From: JABDIP01 sp965250245
Lineage (GTDB): Bacteria; Pseudomonadota; Alphaproteobacteria; DSM-16000; Inquilinaceae
Length of the DNA stretch: 64,000 bases
NCBI GenBank assembly: GCA_965250245.1
Contig: OZ252296.1
Coordinates: forward strand, 4,030,001 to 4,094,000
Direction of reading: 5' to 3'
Shown in pieces: positions 17,035 to 25,541 of this stretch. How positions within the stretch are numbered: position 1 is the first letter of the stretch; every line of letters begins with the position of its first letter. Below the pieces are notes generated by a model. It saw only the letters and a program-made list of their open reading frames with translations. It was not told the DNA's origin and did no database searches. The translations under genes and the position numbers were made by a program.

Positions 17035-19139
17035 CGACAGGTGGAGCACGCCGCCGGCGCCGGCCGCTTCTGGCCGGGCTGGCGGCGTGCGCGCTGGTCC
17101 TGGCCACGCTTGCGGTCCTCGATCGGCTGTTTCCGCCGCGCATGGATCGCTACCTGGAGCGTTCGACCATGGTGGTGGACGGGTCCGGCCAGGTCCTGCG
17201 GGCGTTCACCACCAGCGACGGCATCTGGCGCCTTCCGGCCACCGTCGACGATGTCGCCCCGCTCTATCTCGACATGCTGGTTGCCTATGAGGACAAGCGC
17301 TTCCGCTACCATCCCGGGGTCGATCCGCTGGCCATGGCGCGGGCGCTGGCGCAATGGGCCCGCAACGGGCGGGTGATCTCCGGCGGTTCGACCCTGACCA
17401 TGCAGGTCGCCCGCCTCCTCGAGCCCAGGCCGCGCACCCTGCGCTCCAAGCTCATCGAGATGCTGCGCGCGGTACAGCTCGAGCGGCGCTACTCCAAGGA
17501 CGAGCTGCTGGCGATCTATCTGACGATCGCGCCCTATGGCGGCAATATCGAGGGCGTGCGCGCAGCCTCCCTGGCCTATTTCGGGCGGGAGCCGTCCAGG
17601 TTGACCCCCGGCGAGGCGGCCCTCTTGGTCGCCCTGCCGCAATCGCCCAGCCACACCCGCCCCGACCGCCATGCCGAGGCCGCGCGCGCCGCGCGGGACA
17701 AGGTGCTGGCCCGCGTCGCCGGGGCCGGGTTCCTGGCGCCGGATGCTGCCGCCGAGGCCATGCAGCAGGCGGTGCCGGACCGCCGCCGCGACCTTCCCTT
17801 CCTGGCCGCGCATCTGTCCGTGGACCTGGCGGCCGCGCATCCGCCGGGCAGCGTCATCGCCACCCATATCGACCGCGACCTGCAATCCGGCGCCGAGCGG
17901 CTTGCGCGCGAGGCGCTGGCCGATCTGCGGGACGAGGCGAACGTCGCCATCATGGTCGTGGAGACCCGCACGCGCCGGGTCGTCGCCCATGTCGGTTCGG
18001 CCGATTTCTTCGATCGCGCCCGGGCAGGGCAGATCGACCTGGCCCGGGCCACCCGATCCCCCGGCTCGACGCTCAAGCCCTTCATCTACGGCATGGCCTT
18101 CGAGGATTTGATGGTCCATCCGGAGACCTTCATCGACGACCGGCCGCGCCGCTTCGGCGACTATCAGCCGACCAATTTCGATCCGGTCTATTCCGGCGAG
18201 GTGACGATCCGTGAGGCGCTGATCCGCTCGCTCAACATCCCCGCCGTGGCGGTGCTGGACCGTCTGGGGCCGGCCCGGCTGGAGGCGCGGCTGCGCGCAG
18301 CGGGCGCGCCGTTGTCGCTCTATGATCCCGACGCGCCGGCCGGGTTGCCGATCGCACTGGGCGGAGTCGGAACCTCGCTCGACCGGCTGGTCATGCTCTA
18401 TGCGGCCCTGGCCGACGGCGGTGTCGCCCGCCCGCTCAGCTTCGCCGCCGACGTGCCGGAACCGCCGCCGCGGACCCTGCTGGCCCCGGCCGCCGCCTGG
18501 CAGGTCGCCGGCATCCTGGCCCAGGTGGCGCCGCCGGACGGCCGGCTGAACCCGCATTTCGCCAGGCTCGGCCGCGATATCGCCTACAAGACCGGAACGT
18601 CCTACGGCTTCCGGGACGCCTGGGCGATTGGCTTCGACGCCGAGCACACCATCGGTGTCTGGGTCGGCCGGCCGGATGGGACCCCGAGCCCGGACCGCTA
18701 TGGCCGGTCCACCGCCGCGCCCATCCTGTTCCGGGCCTTCGGCCTGCTGCCGCCGCCAAACGGCCCGCTTCTGCCGGCCGCTCCGGACGGCGTGCTGCGC
18801 GCGGCAAACCAGGATTTGCCGACGCGACTGCGCCATTTCGATCGGCGGGCGCCGGTGGCGTCTTCGACCGTCGCATTCCACGCGCCGGCGATCCGCATCG
18901 ACTTCCCGCTCGACGGCTCCACCGTCGATCTGATCGACGCCACCGGGCGGATCGAAAGCCTGCCGCTGCAGGCCGATGGCGGCCACCGGCCGCTGCGCTG
19001 GCTGGTCGACGGCCGGCCGATCGGCGGCTCGCTGTTGGGCCGCGGCGCGGAGTGGCGGCCCGAGGGGCCGGGACAGGTTTCGATCGTGGTGACCGATCGC
19101 GACGGCCGGACGGCGAACGCGACGGTCTGGGTCGAATAG
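17031..19139 (+). CDS. pbpC: Penicillin-binding protein 1C (bifunctional glycosyltransferase/transpeptidase)
   Basis: A 702-residue inner-membrane peptidoglycan synthase. A single TM helix lies at about residues 13-33. The GT51 domain has catalytic E87 in YEDKRFRYHPG and GGSTLTMQVARLL (118-130). The transpeptidase domain has SxxK at S346-K349 (SPGSTLKPF), SLN (in SLNIPAV) and KTGTS at 520-524. The C-terminal about 100 residues form the PBP1C-specific domain. The GTG start at 17031 overlaps the A2M stop as GTGA, so translation is coupled. All catalytic residues are present. It converges on a small membrane-protein gene across a 15-bp gap filled by a palindrome. Confidence 0.95.
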   Translation: MTTGGARRRRRPLLAGLAACALVLATLAVLDRLFPPRMDRYLERSTMVVDGSGQVLRAFTTSDGIWRLPATVDDVAPLYLDMLVAYEDKRFRYHPGVDPLAMARALAQWARNGRVISGGSTLTMQVARLLEPRPRTLRSKLIEMLRAVQLERRYSKDELLAIYLTIAPYGGNIEGVRAASLAYFGREPSRLTPGEAALLVALPQSPSHTRPDRHAEAARAARDKVLARVAGAGFLAPDAAAEAMQQAVPDRRRDLPFLAAHLSVDLAAAHPPGSVIATHIDRDLQSGAERLAREALADLRDEANVAIMVVETRTRRVVAHVGSADFFDRARAGQIDLARATRSPGSTLKPFIYGMAFEDLMVHPETFIDDRPRRFGDYQPTNFDPVYSGEVTIREALIRSLNIPAVAVLDRLGPARLEARLRAAGAPLSLYDPDAPAGLPIALGGVGTSLDRLVMLYAALADGGVARPLSFAADVPEPPPRTLLAPAAAWQVAGILAQVAPPDGRLNPHFARLGRDIAYKTGTSYGFRDAWAIGFDAEHTIGVWVGRPDGTPSPDRYGRSTAAPILFRAFGLLPPPNGPLLPAAPDGVLRAANQDLPTRLRHFDRRAPVASSTVAFHAPAIRIDFPLDGSTVDLIDATGRIESLPLQADGGHRPLRWLVDGRPIGGSLLGRGAEWRPEGPGQVSIVVTDRDGRTANATVWVE

Positions 19140-19140
19140 C

Positions 19141-19154
19141 CCGGCGCGCGCCGG
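19141..19154. terminator. GC palindrome between convergent stops
   Basis: The 14-bp perfect palindrome CCGGCGCGCGCCGG fills the gap between the pbpC stop (19137-19139) and the stop of the convergent gene (19155). The position suits a bidirectional terminator, but no T-tract follows on either strand, so this is tentative. Confidence 0.35.
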
Positions 19155-19538
19155 TCAGCCGAACATCCAGCTTGTCGGGTCCGGGTGGGGTTCGCCGCGG
19201 GAGAGATGCTTCATGCCCTTGGCGCAGCGCACGATGAACCAGATCAGCGCCAGCAGGGCCAGGAAGTAGCCGATGATCACGAACATCAGCACGATGCAGA
19301 TCAGCGTGTAGAGGAGCCCGATCCAGAAGGTGCGGATCTGAAAGCGGAAATGGCTGTCGAGCCAGCCTGGCCCGTCGCCCTGGTACACATAGGCGACGAT
19401 CACCCCGACGATCGCGGTCAGGCCGAGGAAGATGTTCGCCAGGTAGAGGACGTAGACGGCAAAGGCGACCTGGCGTGCACTGTCCTCGTTGCGCTTGGCC
19501 TGGTCATCCGAAGCGGGGGTCATCTCGGTATCGGACAT
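19155..19538 (-). CDS. Small polytopic membrane protein, DUF4870 family
   Basis: A 127-residue inner-membrane protein of the DUF4870/Tic20-like type. After a polar N-terminus (residues 1-25) come three hydrophobic segments at about 28-53, 68-90 and 93-108. Between them lies DSHFRFQIRTFWIGLLY, the amphipathic stretch typical of the family. The start at 19538 is chosen because the frame upstream is Arg-rich and looks non-coding. It lies 34 bp beyond the end of the ABC-transporter operon on the same strand and may be its last gene. No function is established for the family. Confidence 0.8.
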   Translation of the reverse strand: MSDTEMTPASDDQAKRNEDSARQVAFAVYVLYLANIFLGLTAIVGVIVAYVYQGDGPGWLDSHFRFQIRTFWIGLLYTLICIVLMFVIIGYFLALLALIWFIVRCAKGMKHLSRGEPHPDPTSWMFG

Positions 19539-19572
19539 GGGGCTCTCGCCGATCGCTTCCTGGTGCCGCGTG

Positions 19573-20631
19573 CTATTCGAGCGTCGGTGCCGCCACGCCG
19601 CGATCCTCGGCCGGCAACCGGCCCTCCTCGACCGCGTGGCAGGCGACGTTCGTGCCCTCATCCGTCAGGACCGGCATCGGCAGTTCCGCAGAACAGCGGT
19701 CGTTGGCGTGCGGGCAGCGCGGGTGGAACGGGCAGCCGGAGGGCGGGTTGATCGGGTTCGGAACCTCGCCCGCCACCGGCTCGCGCTGCCGGCCGCTCAT
19801 ATCCAGGCTGGGGATCGTGTCCAGCAGCAGCCGCGTATAGGGGTGCCGCGGGAACTGGAACAGGGTGCGCTTCTCCGCGACCTCCACCAGGCGGCCGAGA
19901 TACATCACGCCGACCCAGTCGGACATGTGATAGACGACCGCGAGATTGTGGCTGATGAACAGGTAGGTCAGGCCCAGCCGGCGCTGCAGATCCTTCATCA
20001 GGTTGAGGATCTGCGCCTGCACCGAGACGTCCAGGGCCGAGGTCGGCTCGTCGCAGACCAGGAAATCCGGATTGCTGGCCAGCGCCCGCGCGATCGAGAT
20101 GCGCTGCCGCTGCCCGCCGGAGAACTCATGCGGGTACTTCGCGGCGTCCTTGGGGTCCAGCCCGACCTGGGTCAGCAACTCGCCGACCCGCTCCTTGACC
20201 GCCTCGCTGTCGGTCTCGATGCGGTGGGCGCGCAGCGGCTCGGCCACGATGTCGGCGACCCGCCAGCGCGGATTGAGGCTGGCATAGGGGTCCTGGAAGA
20301 TCATCTGCAGCCGGCGCCGGAACGGCCGCATGGCGGCGCGCGTCGTCATGCCGGCAAGGTCGGCGCCCTCGAAGACCACCGAGCCGCCGGTCGGGTGGTA
20401 GAGCCCGACCACGGTCCGCGCCACCGTCGACTTGCCGCAGCCGGACTCGCCGACCAGGCTGAAGGTCTTGCCCTGGGGGATGTCGAAGCTGACATCCTGG
20501 ACGGCCCGCAGGATCTGCCGCTTCTCGCCCTCGAACAGGCGGTTCAGGAAGGGCTTGGAGACGTCGAAATGCTTGGCCAGGCCGGCGACCTGGACCAGCG
20601 GGGTGTCGGCGGACACGGCCACATCAGACAT
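19573..20631 (-). CDS. Oligopeptide/dipeptide ABC transporter ATP-binding protein (OppF/DppF type)
   Basis: The second ATPase of a peptide/nickel-type importer, 352 residues. Walker A is GESGCGKST, the Q-loop is FQDPYASLNP, the ABC signature is FSGGQRQRISIARAL, and Walker B is FLVCDEPTSALD with the switch His in ISHNLAVV. The C-terminal oligopeptide-family extension carries cysteines in CPFHPRCPHANDRC and VACH, likely an iron-sulfur-type cysteine cluster as in other OppD/F proteins. The start at 20631 overlaps the end of the upstream ATPase gene by 8 bp. It works with the partner ATPase below the two permeases. Confidence 0.92.
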   Translation of the reverse strand: MSDVAVSADTPLVQVAGLAKHFDVSKPFLNRLFEGEKRQILRAVQDVSFDIPQGKTFSLVGESGCGKSTVARTVVGLYHPTGGSVVFEGADLAGMTTRAAMRPFRRRLQMIFQDPYASLNPRWRVADIVAEPLRAHRIETDSEAVKERVGELLTQVGLDPKDAAKYPHEFSGGQRQRISIARALASNPDFLVCDEPTSALDVSVQAQILNLMKDLQRRLGLTYLFISHNLAVVYHMSDWVGVMYLGRLVEVAEKRTLFQFPRHPYTRLLLDTIPSLDMSGRQREPVAGEVPNPINPPSGCPFHPRCPHANDRCSAELPMPVLTDEGTNVACHAVEEGRLPAEDRGVAAPTLE

Positions 20632-21610
20632 GCGCCACCGCCTCCTCCTTGTCGAACAGCCAGCAGGCCACCTGGCCGCCCTCCACCGAAAGTGGGTCGG
20701 GGCGTTGGCGGCAGCAGCGGTCGAATGCCTGCGGGCAGCGCGGGTTGAAGGCACAGCCGGGCGGTATGTCCGTCAGCCGCGGCATGCTGCCCTCGATCTG
20801 CGACAGGCGCTCGACCTCGTGGCCGATCCCCGGGATCGACCCCATCAGGCCGACCGTGTAGGGGTGCCTGGGGTGCTTCACCACGTCGCGCACCGGGCCG
20901 ATCTCGGCCAGGCGGCCGGCATACATGACCGCGACGCGGTCGGCGGTCTCGGCGATCACGCCCATGTCGTGGGTTACCAGCATGACGGCGGTGCCGTGGT
21001 CGCGGCACAGGCGCTTCAGCAGCGCCAGGATCTGCGCCTGGATCGACACGTCCAGCGCCGTCGTCGGCTCGTCGGCGATGATCAGGCGCGGATTGACGCA
21101 GAGCGCCAGGGCGATCACCACCCGCTGGCGCATGCCGCCGGAGAACTGATGCGGATAGCCGTCGATGCGCTTGTCCGGTGCCGGGATGCCGACCTCGGCC
21201 AGCAATTCGATGGCCCGGGTCCGCGCCTTGGCGGCCGACATATCGGTATGGGTCTGGATCGTCTCGACCAGTTGTCGGCCGACCGTGTAGAGCGGGTTCA
21301 GGCTGGTCAGCGGGTCCTGGAAGATCGCCCCGATCTCCCGCCCGCGGACCTGGCGCATCTTGTTGTAGGGCAGGTTGTCGATGCGGCGGCCGTCCAGCAC
21401 GATCCGGCCGGCGCCGATCCGCCCGGGCGGCTCCAGCAGGCCGATGATGGCGGCCCCGGTCAGGGACTTGCCCGCACCGGATTCGCCGACCACGCCCAGC
21501 ACCTCGCCGGGATCGATATGGAACGAGACATCATCCACCGCGACCAGCGTGCCGCGCCTCGTCGGAAACTCGATACGCAGATTGTCCACGCTGAGCAGGG
21601 GTGCCGCCAT
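20624..21610 (-). CDS. Oligopeptide/dipeptide ABC transporter ATP-binding protein (OppD/DppD type)
   Basis: The first ATPase of the importer, 328 residues. Walker A is GESGAGKSL, the Q-loop FQDPLTSLNP, the signature FSGGMRQRVVIALAL (SGGMRQR is typical of the OppD half), and Walker B LIIADEPTTALD. The C-terminal cysteine motif is CAFNPRCPQAFDRC with a final VACW. It overlaps the OppF-type gene by 8 bp and follows the second permease by 10 bp, consistent with translational coupling. Substrate specificity lies with the binding proteins. Confidence 0.92.
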   Translation of the reverse strand: MAAPLLSVDNLRIEFPTRRGTLVAVDDVSFHIDPGEVLGVVGESGAGKSLTGAAIIGLLEPPGRIGAGRIVLDGRRIDNLPYNKMRQVRGREIGAIFQDPLTSLNPLYTVGRQLVETIQTHTDMSAAKARTRAIELLAEVGIPAPDKRIDGYPHQFSGGMRQRVVIALALCVNPRLIIADEPTTALDVSIQAQILALLKRLCRDHGTAVMLVTHDMGVIAETADRVAVMYAGRLAEIGPVRDVVKHPRHPYTVGLMGSIPGIGHEVERLSQIEGSMPRLTDIPPGCAFNPRCPQAFDRCCRQRPDPLSVEGGQVACWLFDKEEAVAHV

Positions 21611-21620
21611 GTATCGGATC

Positions 21621-22610
21621 TCAGCGTAGTTTCGGATTCAGGGCGTCGCGCAACCAATCGCCCAGCAGGTTGACGGACAGCGCCAGCATCAGCAGCGCGA
21701 TGCCCGGGAACAGGGTGATCCACCACTCGCCGGAGAACAGGAAGTCGTTGCCGATGCGGATCAGGGTGCCGAGCGACGGCCGGGTCGGCGGCGCGCCGAT
21801 GCCCAGGAAGGACAGCGTCGCCTCGGTGATGATCGCCAGAGCGAGGCCGATGGTGGCGATCACAAGGACGGGGCCGATCACGTTCGGCAGTACGTGGCGG
21901 ATCATGATCGCCAGCGGGTGGATGCCGATCACCTTGGCGGCCTGGACGTATTCCTTGTTCTTCTCCACCAGGGTCGAGCCGCGCACGGTGCGGGCGTACT
22001 GCACCCAGGTCGAGATGCCGATCGCGAAGACCAGCACGTACAGCGCCAGAGAATCGTGGAATTCGCGCGGCACCACGGTGCGCGCCACGCCGCCGACCAG
22101 GAGCGCGATCAGGATTGTCGGGAAGCTCAGGAAAATGTCGGCGATGCGCATGATCAGGCCATCGACCCAGCCGCCGATATAGCCGGCCGTCAGGCCGAGT
22201 CCGACGCCGAGCACCGCGGCGAAGATCACCGAGGCGAAGCCGACCAGCAGGGAGATGCGCGACCCGTAGAGGATGGCGGAGAAGATGTCCCGGCCCTGGT
22301 CGTCCGTCCCCATCCAGTAGACGTTGCCGCTGAAGCTGTCGCCCATCGGCGAGGTGAACCCGTCCATGAGCTGCAGCGAGGCCGGATCGAACGGGTTGTA
22401 GGGCGAGATCAGCGGCGCGAAGGCGGCGCCGACGAAGAAGATCACGGTGATCACGGCGGCCACCACGGTGACCGGCGAGCTCTTGAAGCTGTGCCAGATA
22501 TCGGTGTCGAGGGCGCGGGCGATCATGCCCTGCCCCGGCGGGGCGATCGCCAGCTCCTCGTCCGGCGAGGCGTGGCTCGGCAGCTCCTGGGTCTGATCCT
22601 GGGTGGTCAT
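21621..22610 (-). CDS. Peptide ABC transporter permease (DppC type)
   Basis: A 329-residue inner-membrane permease. An N-terminal cytoplasmic tail (residues about 1-42) leads to TM1, then the DppC-type periplasmic loop with HPFG-like sequence YWMGTDDQGRDIFS, and a five-helix permease core with the EAA loop near EYVQAAKVIGIHPLAIMIRHVLPN. The last helix ends LLGDWLRDALNPKLR, the family's usual tail. The start at 22610 avoids an unsupported 11-codon extension. It lies 16 bp after the DppB-type permease; the two form the membrane channel. Confidence 0.93.
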   Translation of the reverse strand: MTTQDQTQELPSHASPDEELAIAPPGQGMIARALDTDIWHSFKSSPVTVVAAVITVIFFVGAAFAPLISPYNPFDPASLQLMDGFTSPMGDSFSGNVYWMGTDDQGRDIFSAILYGSRISLLVGFASVIFAAVLGVGLGLTAGYIGGWVDGLIMRIADIFLSFPTILIALLVGGVARTVVPREFHDSLALYVLVFAIGISTWVQYARTVRGSTLVEKNKEYVQAAKVIGIHPLAIMIRHVLPNVIGPVLVIATIGLALAIITEATLSFLGIGAPPTRPSLGTLIRIGNDFLFSGEWWITLFPGIALLMLALSVNLLGDWLRDALNPKLR

Positions 22611-22626
22611 GCGGCGATCCGCCCTG

Positions 22627-23616
22627 CTAATGCCCGCCGCCACCGGCGGAGGACTCGATACGCAGCCTGGGATCGACCGCGTAGTAGAGCAGGTCGACGA
22701 CCAGGTTGATGATGACGAAGAACAGCGCGATCAGCACCAGATAGGCGGACATCACCGGGATGTCGGCGAAGTTCACCGCCTGGATGAACATGAGGCCCAT
22801 TCCCGGCCATTGGAACACGGTCTCGGTGATGATGGCGAAGGCGATGATGGCGCCGAGCTGCAGCCCGGTGATGGTGATGACCGGGACCATGGTGTTCTTT
22901 AGCGCGTGGCCGAAATTCACCGCCCGGTCGCTGAGACCCCGGGCGCGGGCGAACTTGATGTAGTCGGCGCGCAGCACTTCCAGCATCTCGGCCCGGACCA
23001 GGCGCATGATCAGCGTCATCTGGAACAGCGCCAGGGTGAAGGCGGGCATGATGATCGCCTTGAGGCCGCTGACGGTCAGCAGGCCGGTCGACCACCAGCC
23101 GAGATCGACGACCTCCCCGCGCCCGAAGGACGGCAGCAGCGGCAGGGTCACCGCAAACAAGTAGATCATCAGGATGCCGATCAGGAAAGTCGGCAGCGAC
23201 ACCCCGACCAGCGACAGGAACATCACAAGCCGGCTGCCGGCGCCGTCGCGGTTCAGGGCGGTGTACACGCCCATGACCAGGCCGAGCACCACGGCGATCA
23301 CCGCCGAGACGATCGACAGCTCCAGGGTCGCGGGCAGGCGCTCGGCGATCAGCTCCTCCACCGGACGCGCCAGCCGGTAGGAGATGCCGAACTCACCCTG
23401 GATCGCATTGCCGACGAAGCGGACGAACTGGACATAGAAGGGATCGTTGAGACCGAGCCGCTCGCGCAGCTCTTCGCGCTCCAGCGTCGTGGTCTCCTGC
23501 CCGACCATGTTGTTGATCGGGTCGCCGACATAGTTGAACAGCAGGAAGGCGACAAACGACACCACCAGCATCACGATGATGGACTGGATCAAACGCCTGA
23601 CGATGAATGCCGCCAT
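22627..23616 (-). CDS. Peptide ABC transporter permease (DppB type)
   Basis: A 329-residue inner-membrane permease. It begins MAAFIVRRLIQSIIVMLVVSF, the classic DppB N-terminal helix, followed by a periplasmic segment with RLGLNDPFYVQFVRFV and the six-helix core. The EAA loop is recognisable at DYIKFARARGLSDRAVNFGHALKN. It ends YAVDPRLRIESS, as DppB proteins do. Located 78 bp after the first binding-protein gene and 16 bp before the partner permease, it is part of one operon. Confidence 0.93.
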   Translation of the reverse strand: MAAFIVRRLIQSIIVMLVVSFVAFLLFNYVGDPINNMVGQETTTLEREELRERLGLNDPFYVQFVRFVGNAIQGEFGISYRLARPVEELIAERLPATLELSIVSAVIAVVLGLVMGVYTALNRDGAGSRLVMFLSLVGVSLPTFLIGILMIYLFAVTLPLLPSFGRGEVVDLGWWSTGLLTVSGLKAIIMPAFTLALFQMTLIMRLVRAEMLEVLRADYIKFARARGLSDRAVNFGHALKNTMVPVITITGLQLGAIIAFAIITETVFQWPGMGLMFIQAVNFADIPVMSAYLVLIALFFVIINLVVDLLYYAVDPRLRIESSAGGGGH

Positions 23617-23694
23617 GGCCCTGCCTTCAACCTGTTCTGGACGCCGGTATCGAAAGGGCCGCCGGACTTGCGTCCGACGGCCCCTTGAACCGGT

Positions 23695-25284
23695 CTAGTT
23701 GTTGTACGTGACGTACTTGAAGCGGACCGAATCGTCGCCGCGAATGTGGACGTTGACGTTGTCCGCCATCGCCCAGTTCAGCACCTGGTGGTGCAGCGGC
23801 AGGTAGATCATCTCCGCGTTCACAATGTCCCAGATCTGCTGGATCTTGGCATTGCGCGCCGCCAGATCGACCTCGGTGACGATGTCCACCGTCAGGTCGT
23901 CGACGGTCGCATTGGTGAAATGCGTGCCGTTCCAGGACCCCCGGGTGCCGTCATCGGTGTGGAACAGATAGCTGAAGATGTACTCCGAATCGAAGGTCGG
24001 GACACCCCAGCCCAGCATGTAGAAGGCCGTGTTCCGGTTCGACAGCTCCTGGAAGTGGATGCTCTTCGGCCGTGCGTCGAGGCTGACATTGATGCCGGCC
24101 TGGCCGAGCATGCCCACCACCGCCTGGCAGATCGCCTCGTCGTTGATGTAGCGATCGTTCGGGCAGTGCAGGGTGATGTCGAAACCGCCGCCATAGCCGG
24201 CCTCGTCAAGCAGCGACTGGGCGGTCGCGATGTCCTGCGCCGACCGGACGTCCATCTCCTCGGAGTAGCCGTTGACGAAGGGCGGCGCGACCATGCCGGC
24301 CGGTGCCGACTGTCCGCGCATCACCACGCGCTGGATGGCGTCGCGGTCGATGGCCAGGTTCATCGCCTGCCGCACCCGGATGTCGGACAGCGGGTTGTGG
24401 CCGGTGATGTTGTCGTACTCATGGTCATTCTCGCGAATGTCCATGCCGAGGAAGATCACCCGGTTCTGCGGCGTCGTGGTGACCTTGAGCCCATCGGCGC
24501 TCGACAGGCGCTGCAGGTCCTGCACCGGCGGGTCGAGCACGAAATCGAGCTCACCGGAGAGCAGCGCGGCCACGCGGGTCGGGGCGGAGGTCACCGGAGT
24601 GTAAACGATCCGCTCGATCTCGTTGGGGAACTCGTCCTTGCCCCAATAATCCTCGTTGCGGACCATCTCGGTGCGGATGCCGGGCTCGCGCGACTCCAGG
24701 ATGTACGGGCCCGTGCCGTTGGTGTTGCGGGCCGCGTACGTCTCCTCGCCGGCGGCGAAGTCCTGCGGCAGCTCGACGCCGTTGGCCTCCGACCAGTCCT
24801 TATCCATCATGAACAGGTTGGTCAGGTTGTTGGGCAGCAGCGGGTTGGGGCCGTCGGTGACCACATGCACGGTGTACTCGTCGACCGCCCGCACCTCGGT
24901 GATCGACGTCAGCAGGCCCTTGTAATCCGAGATCTCGTGCCGCGCCCGGTTGAGGGAGAACACGACGTCCTCGGAATTGAAGGCGGCGCCGTCGTGGAAC
25001 GAGACGCCTTGGCGAAGCTTGAATTCCCAGACATTGGGGTCGTCGGTCGGCTCCCATGAGGTCGCCAGGCCCGGGACAATTTGCAGGTCGTTGTCGCGGT
25101 TCACCAGCGGCTCGTAGATCTGGTGCGACATGGTCGCAGTCGGACCTTCGTTCTGGCCGTGGGGGTCGAGTGTCAGCGCATCACCGGCACTGGCCCATCG
25201 CATGACGCGATGGCCGTCCGCAAGGCTGGCGGTCGCCGTGCCAAGAACCAGGACGGCCCCCAGCGCAGGTACCAAAATCCTCAT
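23695..25284 (-). CDS. Peptide/nickel-type ABC transporter substrate-binding protein 1
   Basis: A 529-residue periplasmic binding protein of the SBP_bac_5 (DppA/OppA) family. A signal peptide of about 22 residues (MRILVPALGAVLVLG, ending TASLADG) has no lipobox. Family landmarks are LRQGVSFHDGAAFNSEDVVFS, the NGTGPY motif, and RVRQAMNLAIDRDAI. It is a clear paralogue of the next gene upstream: both have 529 residues and share segments such as CPNDRY, NDEAICQAVVGMLG and RVVMRGQS. The start at 25284 gives the signal peptide directly. Ligand unknown; probably peptides or a related small molecule. Confidence 0.93.
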   Translation of the reverse strand: MRILVPALGAVLVLGTATASLADGHRVMRWASAGDALTLDPHGQNEGPTATMSHQIYEPLVNRDNDLQIVPGLATSWEPTDDPNVWEFKLRQGVSFHDGAAFNSEDVVFSLNRARHEISDYKGLLTSITEVRAVDEYTVHVVTDGPNPLLPNNLTNLFMMDKDWSEANGVELPQDFAAGEETYAARNTNGTGPYILESREPGIRTEMVRNEDYWGKDEFPNEIERIVYTPVTSAPTRVAALLSGELDFVLDPPVQDLQRLSSADGLKVTTTPQNRVIFLGMDIRENDHEYDNITGHNPLSDIRVRQAMNLAIDRDAIQRVVMRGQSAPAGMVAPPFVNGYSEEMDVRSAQDIATAQSLLDEAGYGGGFDITLHCPNDRYINDEAICQAVVGMLGQAGINVSLDARPKSIHFQELSNRNTAFYMLGWGVPTFDSEYIFSYLFHTDDGTRGSWNGTHFTNATVDDLTVDIVTEVDLAARNAKIQQIWDIVNAEMIYLPLHHQVLNWAMADNVNVHIRGDDSVRFKYVTYNN

Positions 25285-25424
25285 CGAATAACTCCCTATT
25301 CTTGGCGCCGTTCGGCGCATCCGTTGTCGTATCCGTGGTCCGGGCTGGAGCGGCACGCTCCGTGCCGGCATCCGAATCTCACGCCGGGGCGTGGATTGGA
25401 ATCCCGGAACGCATGGTGGTTATA

Positions 25425-25452
25425 GCATCGTACGACATGTCGGAATCGATGC
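25425..25452. promoter_or_regulatory. Nested dyad upstream of binding-protein gene 1
   Basis: The perfect 10-bp palindrome CGACATGTCG (25433-25442) sits inside outer arms GCATCG (25425-25430) and CGATGC (25447-25452), with 2-nt and 4-nt gaps. It lies about 140 bp upstream of the first binding-protein gene, in the 257-bp gap between the two binding-protein genes. It looks like an operator, but the regulator is not evident. Confidence 0.3.
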
Positions 25453-25541
25453 ATTCGTCGCAGCATGCCCACTGGCCAGGGGTCGCGCAACCCAAACGGC
25501 AACCGAGAGGCCGAACTGGCCCCCCGGTCGCGCAAGGGCAA

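Noticed and set aside
11491..17049. Two very long minus-strand open frames antisense to the alpha-2-macroglobulin gene
   Set aside because: The plus strand encodes a complete A2M with the thioester motif; the antisense translations show no known domain.
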